Assembly (NCBI GenBank): GCA_035499295.1
Contig: DATJZG010000184.1
Span: 1 to 12,421 of the forward strand
DNA: 12,421 nt
Source of the DNA: DATJZG01 sp035499295
GTDB lineage: Bacteria > Myxococcota > Myxococcia > Myxococcales > Anaeromyxobacteraceae
Direction of reading: 5' to 3'
The position numbers and the translations under genes were made by a program. This document shows, in pieces, positions 1 through 5,731 of this stretch (the first letter of the stretch is position 1; the number at the start of each line of letters is the position of its first letter). Below the pieces are notes generated by a model. The model was not told where the DNA came from. It was given only the letters and a program-made list of their open reading frames with translations, and searched no databases.

Positions 1-24
1 TGAGCTTCCCCCGATCCCGTGGAC
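1..24 (+). repeat. Left terminal inverted repeat of the IS3 element
   Basis: Starts TGAGCTTCCCCC and pairs with 1234-1257 read on the opposite strand (18 of 24 identical, including TGAGC, TCCCC and CGTGGAC). The first two bases are TG, as is usual for IS3-family ends. Confidence 0.85.
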
Positions 25-31
25 GGGTGGG

Positions 32-943
32 TTAAGCCGCCGCACTGCGTCTGGTTTCTGCTTCGTACTCCATGGGCGTCCGGTAGCCGAGCGCCGAATG
101 GCGCCGGCGTGAGTTGTAGAAGTTCTCGATGTAGTCGATGACGCTGGCCCGGGCGGCGGCCACGGTCTCGAAGTCGCAGTGGTGCACGTGCTCGTTCTTC
201 AGCGTCCCGAAGAAGCTCTCGACCGGGGCGTTGTCCAGGCAGTTGCCCCGGCGGCTCATGCTGCAGCGGATGCCGTGCAGCTCGAGCAGCTTTTGGTAGT
301 CCCAACTGGCGTATTGGCTCCCCTGATCGGAGTGGTGGACGAGACCCGTGGCGGGCACTCGGAGCGCCAGCGCCATCCCCAGCGCTTCGAGCGGAAGCGT
401 CCGCTCGAGCGAGGTGGCGGTCGACCAGCCCACGATGCGCCGGCTGAAGAGGTCCTCGACGATGGCCAGGTAGAGCCACCCTTCGCGGGTGGGGATGTAG
501 GTGATGTCGGTGCTCCAGACTCGGTTGGGCAGGTGCGCCCGGAAGTCTCGTTCCAGCACGTTCGGAGCCACCGGAAGCGACGCATCGGGCGTCGTCGTCC
601 GCACGAAGCGGCGCTTTCGCCGAGCACGGATGCCGGCAGCACGCATCAGCCGCTCGACACGGTGCAGCCCTACCTGCCGCCCGCGGAAGCGGAGCTCGGC
701 ATGGATGCGCGGACTGCCATAGGTGCGCCGACTCTCCTCGTGAATGGCGGCAATCTGCACCGTCAGCTCCCGGCTACTCCGGGCTCGAGTCGATTCGGCT
801 CTCCGGCACCAGGCGTAGTAGCCAGCACGCGAGACACCCAGCAGCCGGCACATCCCCGCGACTGACGCCTCGCACCCCTGGGCCTTCTCCGCCTGGACCT
901 GAGCGAACTTCACTTGCTCTCCTTGGCGAAGAAGGCCGCCCAT
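32..943 (-). CDS. IS3-family transposase OrfB (DDE integrase core)
   Basis: 303 residues in the -1 frame relative to OrfA. An HTH_21-type segment (SRRTYGSPRIHAELR, residues 71-85) precedes an rve integrase core. The DDE triad is visible as D146 (STDITY), D206 (HHSDQGSQY) and E242 (DNAPVESFFGTLK). There are 35 residues between the second D and the E, as expected for IS3-family enzymes. The C-terminus keeps the conserved YNSRRRHSALGYRTPMEYE block, so the protein is full length. The ATG at 943 is formed by the last A of the slippery run and has no good Shine-Dalgarno, so the main product is probably the OrfAB fusion. The enzyme cuts and joins the ends of its own element. Confidence 0.95.
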   Translation of the reverse strand: MGGLLRQGEQVKFAQVQAEKAQGCEASVAGMCRLLGVSRAGYYAWCRRAESTRARSSRELTVQIAAIHEESRRTYGSPRIHAELRFRGRQVGLHRVERLMRAAGIRARRKRRFVRTTTPDASLPVAPNVLERDFRAHLPNRVWSTDITYIPTREGWLYLAIVEDLFSRRIVGWSTATSLERTLPLEALGMALALRVPATGLVHHSDQGSQYASWDYQKLLELHGIRCSMSRRGNCLDNAPVESFFGTLKNEHVHHCDFETVAAARASVIDYIENFYNSRRRHSALGYRTPMEYEAETRRSAAA

Positions 944-1215
944 TTTTTTAGCAGGTCACGCTCCATCCGCAGCGTGCGGTTCTCACGGCGAAGCCGAGTG
1001 AGCTCTTCCTTCTCCGCGGTTGTCATCGCCCCCTCCGGACCCTTCCCTTCGTCGATTTCCGCCTGCCGGACCCAGTACCGCAGCGCCGTCTCGGTCAGGT
1101 CCAGTTCCTTGGCAACCTGGCCGACGGTCTTGCCACTCTCTCGGACCAGCTTGACGGTCTCAGCCTTGAACTCCGGGCTGAACCTCCGCCGTGGTCGTTT
1201 CGCCATCGTGGACAT
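910..1215 (-). CDS. IS3-family transposase OrfA (helix-turn-helix subunit)
   Basis: 101 residues from the ATG at 1215. That start is chosen because AAGGAG (1229-1224) lies 8 bases upstream; a longer GTG-initiated frame from 1239 would begin inside the terminal repeat. The N-terminal half has the IS3 OrfA helix-turn-helix pattern: a basic start (AKRPRRRFSPEFKAETVKLV), then GKTVGQVAKELDLTETALRYW. The C-terminal half has the leucine-rich coiled coil typical of the family (TRLRRENRTLRMERDLLKK). OrfA binds the terminal repeats and, when fused to OrfB by -1 frameshifting, supplies the DNA-binding part of the transposase. It overlaps OrfB by 34 bases, with the slippery A7 run inside the overlap. The family call is firm. 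Confidence 0.93.
   Translation of the reverse strand: MSTMAKRPRRRFSPEFKAETVKLVRESGKTVGQVAKELDLTETALRYWVRQAEIDEGKGPEGAMTTAEKEELTRLRRENRTLRMERDLLKKWAAFFAKESK
943..949 (-). promoter_or_regulatory. Programmed -1 frameshift site (A7) joining OrfA and OrfB
   Basis: On the minus strand the OrfA codons read CTA AAA AAA TGG. A slip of one base back on A AAA AAA moves the ribosome into the OrfB frame, which is otherwise closed by a TGA 12 bases upstream of the OrfB ATG. A-rich slippery heptamers at this place are the standard device by which IS3 elements make the OrfAB transposase. Slippage itself is inferred. Confidence 0.8.
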
Positions 1216-1233
1216 GTACACCGCTCCTTGGGT

Positions 1234-1257
1234 GTCCACGAAACGAGGGGAGGCTCA
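1234..1257 (-). repeat. Right terminal inverted repeat of the IS3 element
   Basis: Read on the minus strand from 1257 it starts TGAGCCTCCCCT and carries the same CGTGGAC block as the left end. The IS ends at A1257, the complement of the leading T. Confidence 0.85.
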
Positions 1258-1500
1258 GATTCGGCGAGGCGGGAGGTTGGCCCGGGGAATCGGGCGGCGG
1301 GGACGACACAGGAGGCTGAGTCTGCCGCCCGGGGTGCCCCGGCCGCCCCCGCGCGCTACGGGTTATCCTGGTGGCCGGGCGATGCTGGGTCTCTTCCTCT
1401 TGGACAGGGAAGTTGCCGAGCGGGAGACTTCGCGCTTACGGGGCGAGTGCGCTGGCTTGGCGCTTCCTTGCCCGTGGCTTCGGTGGAGGGGAGGTGGCCG
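1258..1500. other. 243-bp spacer between the IS and the collagen-like lipoprotein gene
   Basis: No convincing gene. A 40-codon plus-strand frame from ATG 1382 ends in a TGA overlapping the next start as ATGA (1501-1504), preceded by a GGTGG at about the right distance. It is too short and Arg/Gly-rich to call. No clear sigma70-type promoter is visible, so the promoter of the downstream gene is either here in unrecognised form or supplied from the IS side. Confidence 0.4.
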
Positions 1501-2184
1501 ATGAAGACCGCGCCGGCTCTTGGAGTGCTCTTGCCGTCGCTGCTTCTGGTGGCGATGGGCTGCTCCGGCGCCTCCGGAACCCAGGGACCCCAGGGCCCCA
1601 AGGGCGACACAGGCGCGACCGGGCCGCAGGGGCCTCCAGGTCCAAAGGGGGACACCGGTGCGGTCGGGCCACAGGGGTCACCCGGGCCAACGGGACCGCA
1701 GGGACCAGCTGGCGAATCCGTCCCCCCCGGCGTGGTGATTGCGTTTGCGAGCGCGACGCCGCCAGCGGGCTGGCTCCTTTGCGATGGCAGCGCGGTCAGC
1801 CGAGCCAACTACCCCAACCTTTTTGCCGCGATTGGTACCGCTTGGGGCGTTGGAGATGGTTCGACGACGTTCAATCTTCCTGACCTCCGAGGCCAGTTCC
1901 TGCGAGGAGTCGACAACGGCGCGGGCCGTGACCCCGATAGTGCTTCACGGACTGCCACCAATGGCGGGAACAGTGGCGACAAAGTTGGGAGCAGTGAAGC
2001 AGATGCCTTCCGTAGCCACGTACACGCCTTCATTGAGCAGCCTGCCGCGTATCACGCACCGAACGGAGGCATCGCCTCTGGGGGCACCCAATGGGGCACT
2101 AGCTCAGCTACAACTACGGCCGATGCTGGTGGGGCCGAGACGCGCCCAGTGAACGCGAACGTCAACTGGATTATCCACATTTGA
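1501..2184 (+). CDS. Collagen-like lipoprotein with phage tail-collar domain
   Basis: 227 residues from the ATG at 1501, chosen because GGGGAGGT (1488-1495) lies 5 bases upstream and the N-terminus is a lipoprotein signal ending VAMGC (Cys21 lipidated). A longer frame reaching back into the IS is not credible. Residues 23-73 are 17 uninterrupted Gly-X-Y triplets (GPQGPKGDTGATGPQGPPGP and similar), which should form a collagen-like triple helix. Residues 77-140 match a phage tail-collar domain: PPGVVIAFASATPPAGWLLCDG, NLPDLRGQFLRGVD. The tail has a SHVH motif (172-175) like the metal-binding HxH of tail fibres, and a closing ETRPVNANVNWIIHI. The probable product is a trimeric fibre anchored in the outer membrane. 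The function is unknown; adhesion or surface structure is likely, and a working phage is not implied because no other phage genes are present. Confidence 0.88.
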   Translation: MKTAPALGVLLPSLLLVAMGCSGASGTQGPQGPKGDTGATGPQGPPGPKGDTGAVGPQGSPGPTGPQGPAGESVPPGVVIAFASATPPAGWLLCDGSAVSRANYPNLFAAIGTAWGVGDGSTTFNLPDLRGQFLRGVDNGAGRDPDSASRTATNGGNSGDKVGSSEADAFRSHVHAFIEQPAAYHAPNGGIASGGTQWGTSSATTTADAGGAETRPVNANVNWIIHI

Positions 2185-2447
2185 GAGCGTGTCCGGCGCC
2201 GCCCATTCGTCGAAAGCGTTGGCTCGGCCATGCGTTGAAATACGAGTGGCCTCGACGGCGCCGAGCATTCTCGTCGTCTTGGTTCTTGATGCGAATAGAA
2301 CCGAGTTCAAGCGAGTTTAAGGCTCAACCTCCGAGAGCTTGGCCGTGGATTGTCATCCCAAAGGCTTAGTAGATAGAGCGCTATCGGTAGCTCATCACAT
2401 TCGAGCGGACGGGCGTCATTGGGCGAGGAGGCCGTGAGCGAAGCGTC
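2185..2447. other. 263-bp spacer without a supported gene
   Basis: Frames on both strands are short and lack coding character. A small hairpin (GATAG/CTATC, 2372-2385) is the only structure seen. GGCGAGGAGG (2422-2431) lies 16 bases before the next ATG, too far for a standard ribosome binding site. Confidence 0.4.
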
Positions 2448-2990
2448 ATGGAGCACGAGCGACTATTTCTGGAGAAGCTTGCCGACCTCCGAGAGCGGAC
2501 CAAGGCCGTCAGGGCATACGAGGTGCTGAAGGCCGCGGGAATCTTGCGACACTTTCTCCTCGACGCGTCTCCGTTAGCCACTCAGGCAGGCCGACGAAAC
2601 CGCATCAAGCTGGCATTCGTCGTCTATGCAGCGCCACCGCCCGCTGTCCTCCCTCAGTTCTGGGCGCTCCTGGAGGGCATCGACCCAGGGAACTACCTAC
2701 AACCCCAGCCAACCGAGTCTCTTGACCTAGATGCCTTCCTCGCCCACCCCGTAATGGCCGTAAACGGCCGACTCGTGACCGTGCGAGAGGTGATTCAGCA
2801 CGCCGCTAAGTTTGACGGGGCGGTTCATACGCTTGCCGCGCGAGAGCCCAAAGACCAGGAACTGGAGAAGTGGAGCAAGAAACTCCTGCCTGCCGGGATG
2901 AGGAGCACGACCCTAGCGCTTCGTGGAATCTCCAAGGTCGTGGTGCGGGCCCTGGAGCCGCTCGAAGCCGCCATCAAAGGGACCCGCTGA
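2448..2990 (+). CDS. Hypothetical protein, 180 residues
   Basis: Not recognised. The protein is soluble, with no signal peptide or membrane segment. It starts with a charged helical stretch (residues 1-35, LEKLADLRERTKAVRAYEVL), followed by a compact-looking core: RHFLLDASPLATQAGRRNRI, then KLAFVVYAAPPPA and FLAHPVMAVNGRLVTVREVI. It ends in helices rich in Lys and Leu. Codon use has the high third-position G/C of its neighbours, which supports a real gene. The ATG at 2448 is the only reasonable start but has only a distant purine-rich stretch upstream, so initiation may be weak. It stands alone between two spacers and converges on the minus-strand gene at 3058. Confidence 0.72.
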   Translation: MEHERLFLEKLADLRERTKAVRAYEVLKAAGILRHFLLDASPLATQAGRRNRIKLAFVVYAAPPPAVLPQFWALLEGIDPGNYLQPQPTESLDLDAFLAHPVMAVNGRLVTVREVIQHAAKFDGAVHTLAAREPKDQELEKWSKKLLPAGMRSTTLALRGISKVVVRALEPLEAAIKGTR

Positions 2991-3057
2991 GCGCGCAGAC
3001 GCTTCGTTATCGCGAGCGGTTCGTTGCGCGCCGAGCATGCGAGTTTAACGCCCTAGC

Positions 3058-3312
3058 CTAGCGCCCGCCCTTTTTCGGGGTCCCAGTTTCGTTGCTGACT
3101 ACGTAGGCGGCGACGCCCTGGGCGAGCGGCAAAGCAGCGTAGATGCCGACAAGGCGAGGCTCTCGGGTTGCGTCCTCGAGAGCCCATTGGTCGTCGAGCA
3201 TTCGATGAACCCTGAAGCGCTTCTCGACCGCAGACCAACTCCCGTCGCGCTCCTTGGTCCACGCCAGAGGGCGAGCACCGATGCGGTCGCGCCAATGGGG
3301 AGGGGGAGGCAT
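3058..3312 (-). CDS. Small hypothetical protein, 84 residues
   Basis: Not recognised. The sequence is consistent with a folded small protein: WTKERDGSWSAVEKRFRVHR followed by LVGIYAALPLAQGVAAYVVS and a basic tail (TPKKGGR). There is no signal peptide. The ATG at 3312 has only a weak purine stretch (GAGAG) upstream. It converges on the 2448 gene with 67 bases between the two stops. If the minus ORF at 3331-3555 is real, the two would be in tandem, 18 bases apart. Confidence 0.55.
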   Translation of the reverse strand: MPPPPHWRDRIGARPLAWTKERDGSWSAVEKRFRVHRMLDDQWALEDATREPRLVGIYAALPLAQGVAAYVVSNETGTPKKGGR

Positions 3313-3330
3313 GCCGGCTGCTCTCTAGCT

Positions 3331-3555
3331 CTATACTGAACGCATGTCCAGCAACAGGCGGCACACCCAGGCCGGCTTCAGCGCATCGAGGCGGACCAGG
3401 CCGTCCTCGTCGTCGAGAGCGCCCAGGGGGCCTCCGCCGAAGCGGAGCTGCGAGTCGGCCCGGAGTAGTACAAGCCTGAGGATGGCGCGCAGGGAGGGTC
3501 GAGAAGTGCATTCCGGCAAAGTCAAAGCTTGCCGGACCGCCTTGCTCGTATTCAT
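3331..3555 (-). CDS. Doubtful small ORF, 74 residues, opposite a gene start
   Basis: The translation from about residue 20 onward looks protein-like: AILRLVLLRADSQLRFGGG, then ALDDEDGLVRLDALKPAWVC. The plus-strand frame over the same bases is a Ser/Arg/Pro-rich sequence with many AGG codons, which looks like the non-coding strand. That argues for this ORF and for the plus-strand gene beginning later, at 3506. Against it, no ribosome binding site precedes the ATG at 3555, and its first 17 codons overlap the plus-strand gene. It could be a gene remnant or a real small gene in tandem with 3058-3312. Confidence 0.35.
   Translation of the reverse strand: MNTSKAVRQALTLPECTSRPSLRAILRLVLLRADSQLRFGGGPLGALDDEDGLVRLDALKPAWVCRLLLDMRSV
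3492..3498 (+). promoter_or_regulatory. Ribosome binding site deciding the GTG start at 3506
   Basis: GGGAGGG, 7 bases before GTG 3506. The upstream in-frame ATGs at 3344 and 3482 lack any comparable site at a proper distance. Confidence 0.6.
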
Positions 3556-4354
3556 AAGCGAGAACCCCGGCGCACTCTGGTGCGCGTGTCGTCGGGCCCT
3601 GAAGCGCTACGGCCGAGCCGCCCTGGTCCAGGCTCGGAGCGAGCTCGAAGAGGAGGGAGCCCTCGTCAACCGGGGCTCGCGGAACCACCAGCGGTGGTGG
3701 CTGGCAAAGCCCCGGCCATCGCCGCGACCGAAGCCTCGAAGCGCCCGACGCCCGTCATGCGAACCTGCGCCTCCTCGACCGGTGCGCACGCGCCGGACCC
3801 CGCCGGTGGAACCGAGCCCCGAGCCTGCGGCGCATACAGCGGCGCCTGGTCCTATCCATGTGGCAGTCCGGGGAGAGGTCTTTCTCAATAAGCAGCCTGA
3901 CGGGAAGCGGAAGGAGGTGGTTGGCTTTTTCGTCGGGGCGACCGTGCCCTCCGGACGCAGGTTCCGTCACAGGCGCTGGTTCACCACAAGAGAGCAAAGC
4001 CTCGATGAAGCCGACCGCACCGCAGAACATCTGGCGGCGAAGATAAACAACGCCCTCCGGAAAGGCGTCTGGCGAGGTCCAGAAGCGAACCCCAACTGGG
4101 TGGAGATACGGGAAGGGCCCAGCTGGAGATACTCGGACGCTGGCGTACGGGTGACCGACCTCCAGCACGGCGACCTGGTTCGTTGCCGGGAGAATTACTG
4201 GAACGTGGGCGGCGGATGGTGGGGCATCTCTAGGGGCTCAGTCTGGCGCGTTTGGTCCGTGCAGTGCGACTCGGCCATCCTGGACACGGATGGAGGCGAC
4301 CAGGCCTTCCGCATGGATGCTCCCGAGCTAGAGAATCACTTCTGTTTGGCGTGA
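3506..4354 (+). CDS. Hypothetical protein with winged-helix-like N-terminus and Pro/Arg linker
   Basis: 282 residues from the GTG at 3506, preceded by GGGAGGG (3492-3498) at 7 bases. The same frame is open back to an ATG at 3344, but that stretch is Ser/Arg/Pro-rich and probably not translated. Residues 9-67 look like a small winged-helix unit (ALLVFISENPGALWCACRRA, ARSELEEEGALVNRG, RWWLAK). Residues 68-115 are a Pro/Arg/Ala-rich linker. Residues 117-185 are basic with RRWFTTREQSLDEADRTAEH. Residues 215-282 are aromatic and beta-rich (HGDLVRCRENYWNVGGGWWG), possibly SH3-like. DNA binding is inferred from the N-terminus and high Arg content, not shown. It converges on and overlaps the nuclease-like gene by 19 bases. 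Confidence 0.65.
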   Translation: MHSGKVKACRTALLVFISENPGALWCACRRALKRYGRAALVQARSELEEEGALVNRGSRNHQRWWLAKPRPSPRPKPRSARRPSCEPAPPRPVRTRRTPPVEPSPEPAAHTAAPGPIHVAVRGEVFLNKQPDGKRKEVVGFFVGATVPSGRRFRHRRWFTTREQSLDEADRTAEHLAAKINNALRKGVWRGPEANPNWVEIREGPSWRYSDAGVRVTDLQHGDLVRCRENYWNVGGGWWGISRGSVWRVWSVQCDSAILDTDGGDQAFRMDAPELENHFCLA

Positions 4355-4944
4355 TACCCAAGGACCTCCCAGCCAAACACGGCGCCTTGAGCATGAACCG
4401 GATGGACAAGTGCTCCGAGTGGTGCAGACGCGCGTGGCCCCAGGGATACTCGTGCGCGGGCTAGGACCTCGAACGCCTCGATTGCCAGCTCAAGCGGCAT
4501 CCTCGGATAGGTGAAGCCGTAAATGAGCACAGCCCGGCGCCCGGGCAGGGTGGATGCGGCCAGCTTCTGAGCATCGGTCAGCGCGCTGCGGTGCAAGTCA
4601 AAAGGCGACAGCAGGTCCTTGAGCGAGGTGTCATCGGGCTTGCCGTTGTCCCCGAAGAACCGCGCCATCTTGATTTCCAACACCCAGGTGACGGGCTCGC
4701 CAATCCAGACGTCGCACCGCTGCTTGGAATTCGGGTATTGGAGCCCCTGCCCGATGGCGGTGTACCGCTCGGGGTGCGCGGTGCGCATCTCAGCGATGGT
4801 AAGTTCTACGGCTCGGTCCTCTCCGTGAGGTCCGATTCCGGCCTGATAGATGCGTCCGGTCCGGCTGGTGAAGACCGGCCGCTTGGCGTCAGCCGCTGCC
4901 AATCCGGCCGCGAAGTCGCTGACTACATTCCCGAGGCTGAGCAT
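4336..4944 (-). CDS. PD-(D/E)XK nuclease-like protein, 202 residues
   Basis: Residues 77-93 read CDVWIGEPVTWVLEIKM. The D78-x11-E90-I-K92 arrangement is the core of PD-(D/E)XK nucleases, with the expected hydrophobic strands around it. A preceding helix carries E47 (RAVELTIAEM), a possible fourth catalytic residue. RRAVLIYGFTYP (136-147) fits the next core strand. The length suits a stand-alone single-domain enzyme. Such folds cover restriction, repair and defence nucleases, and the substrate cannot be told from sequence. No methyltransferase is nearby, which argues against a classical restriction pair. The ATG at 4944 has no Shine-Dalgarno. The start lies 12 bases from the divergent small ORF at 4957, and the 3' end overlaps the convergent gene by 19 bases. 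Confidence 0.75.
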   Translation of the reverse strand: MLSLGNVVSDFAAGLAAADAKRPVFTSRTGRIYQAGIGPHGEDRAVELTIAEMRTAHPERYTAIGQGLQYPNSKQRCDVWIGEPVTWVLEIKMARFFGDNGKPDDTSLKDLLSPFDLHRSALTDAQKLAASTLPGRRAVLIYGFTYPRMPLELAIEAFEVLARARVSLGPRASAPLGALVHPVHAQGAVFGWEVLGYHAKQK

Positions 4945-4945
4945 C

Positions 4946-4951
4946 GGAGGT
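4946..4951 (+). promoter_or_regulatory. Strong ribosome binding site GGAGGT for the 56-residue ORF
   Basis: GGAGGT ends 5 bases before ATG 4957, one of the best Shine-Dalgarno matches in the window. It lies in the 12-base gap between two divergent starts. Confidence 0.55.
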
Positions 4952-4956
4952 AATCC

Positions 4957-5127
4957 ATGACCATAAGCCCAGCCGCAGTCTCCTACTTGCCGTTGCTGGC
5001 CAGGCGCTCAGCGATGGAGCGGGAGCTGGCCGAGGTGGTCGCGGAGTGGGCCCGGAGTTGCGCGCTTTCCGGTCCTTGCGCCACGCTCTGCGAACCCTTG
5101 CAACGCCGCGGCCGGCCGCTCACCTAA
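4957..5127 (+). CDS. Small hypothetical protein, 56 residues
   Basis: An unrecognised short gene that an ORF cut-off of 60 residues would miss. The ATG is preceded by GGAGGT at 5 bases, and most third codon positions are G or C. The product has one likely amphipathic helix (SAMERELAEVVAEWARSCAL, residues 18-37) and three cysteines in CALSGPCATLC. There is no signal peptide. It is divergent from the nuclease-like gene, with 12 bases between the starts, and its stop overlaps the end of the membrane-protein gene by 8 bases. A small partner or inhibitor of the neighbouring nuclease is conceivable from position only. Confidence 0.5.
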   Translation: MTISPAAVSYLPLLARRSAMERELAEVVAEWARSCALSGPCATLCEPLQRRGRPLT

Positions 5128-5632
5128 GCATCGTGAGGCGGGCACTCGCTGACAGCTTCCCCGCCAGAGCGCGCCCGAGCTTAGAGACGTAGCCCGCCTT
5201 TTCGTCAGGGGTTGCCGCCTTTCCGTCGGGCGGCTTTCCGTCGGGCGGCCGGCCAGTGGCCTGAGCCAATGCCTTTGAAATAGCCGCCGTGACGTCCCTC
5301 TCCGTGCGAGTGGACAGCCAATTTGCCCCGCTCACTCCGACCAATCCGGCCCCAGCCATTGCCGCCAGCGTCAGAACTACATCCGGGGTCTTGCCATCTC
5401 CCCCAAAAACAGGAACGGCAGCCGCAGGCCCGTATAGACCCCAAGAGAATAGGGCTGCAGCAAGACCAATAACAATGTTACCTACTATTCCTGGCAGCAA
5501 CACCTTGCCGCCATCTGGCAAGTCTTTTCGTGTTGGAATAACAATCCCACGGTCCGTCATTAACCCATTCACCAAACCGCCCAATGCTCCGCACCCAGCG
5601 ATAATAAGTGCTTCCCAAAGAATTATAATCAT
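5120..5632 (-). CDS. Small integral membrane protein, 170 residues
   Basis: The start is set at ATG 5632 rather than the longer frame from 5677, because GGGAG (5645-5641) lies 8 bases upstream and the protein then begins directly with a membrane segment. Three likely transmembrane helices cover residues 3-25 (IILWEALIIAGCGALGGLVN), 44-69 (LLPGIVGNIVIGLAAALFSW) and 84-105 (DVVLTLAAMAGAGLVGVSGA). A conserved-looking loop (TDRGIVIPTRKDLPDGG) joins the first two. The C-terminal 60 residues are soluble, with a PPDGK PPDGK repeat. The start of the gene is AT-rich with ATA, TTA and ATT codons unlike most neighbours. It is the last gene of a three-gene minus-strand run. The function is unknown; a holin-like role is possible but unsupported. 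Confidence 0.75.
   Translation of the reverse strand: MIIILWEALIIAGCGALGGLVNGLMTDRGIVIPTRKDLPDGGKVLLPGIVGNIVIGLAAALFSWGLYGPAAAVPVFGGDGKTPDVVLTLAAMAGAGLVGVSGANWLSTRTERDVTAAISKALAQATGRPPDGKPPDGKAATPDEKAGYVSKLGRALAGKLSASARLTMLR
5220..5249. repeat. Exact 15-bp tandem duplication coding PPDGK PPDGK
   Basis: Two adjacent perfect copies of TTTCCGTCGGGCGGC, inside the C-terminal tail of the membrane protein. The unit is a multiple of three, so the frame is kept. It is prone to copy-number change by slippage. Confidence 0.85.
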
Positions 5633-5731
5633 CTCAATATCTCCCAAGCGCCCGTCATCGGCCTCTCCGAAGCGCATCCAGGGACGTGGTCCGAAGAGCT
5701 CATGCTCCCCGAGACCTCTACTCCGCCCGAG

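Larger units (their letters stand above)
1..1257 (-). mobile_element. Complete IS3-family insertion sequence, 1257 bp
   Basis: The element is bounded by imperfect inverted repeats of about 24 bp. The left end (1-24) starts TGAGCTTCCCC and contains CGTGGAC. The right end, read on the minus strand from 1257 to 1234, starts TGAGCCTCCCC and contains CGTGGAC at the same offset; 18 of 24 positions match. Between them lie two overlapping minus-strand ORFs, the standard IS3 OrfA/OrfB layout. The total length is normal for the family (about 1.2-1.5 kb). Both reading frames and both ends look intact, so the copy may be active. The left tip is the first base of the window, so a target-site duplication cannot be checked; the right flank begins GATT. 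The family assignment is secure and the subgroup is not determined. Confidence 0.93.

Noticed and set aside
179..865. 228-residue plus-strand ORF across the transposase
   Set aside because: Antisense shadow of OrfB, which has the full DDE motif set.
1228..1500. N-terminal extension of the collagen-like lipoprotein into the IS
   Set aside because: It would bury the lipoprotein signal and ignore the ribosome binding site before ATG 1501.
1382..1504. 40-codon ORF overlapping the lipoprotein start as ATGA
   Set aside because: Arg/Gly-rich C-terminus and very short length; the overlap can arise by chance.
1501..2184. Prophage tail module suggested by the collar domain
   Set aside because: Single gene with a lipobox and no other tail, capsid or lysis genes in the window.
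2311..3048. GCGAGTTTAA at 2311-2320 and 3039-3048 flanking the 2448 gene, like cassette borders
   Set aside because: A 10-base match is expected by chance in 12 kb, and no attC-type inverted core or integrase is present.
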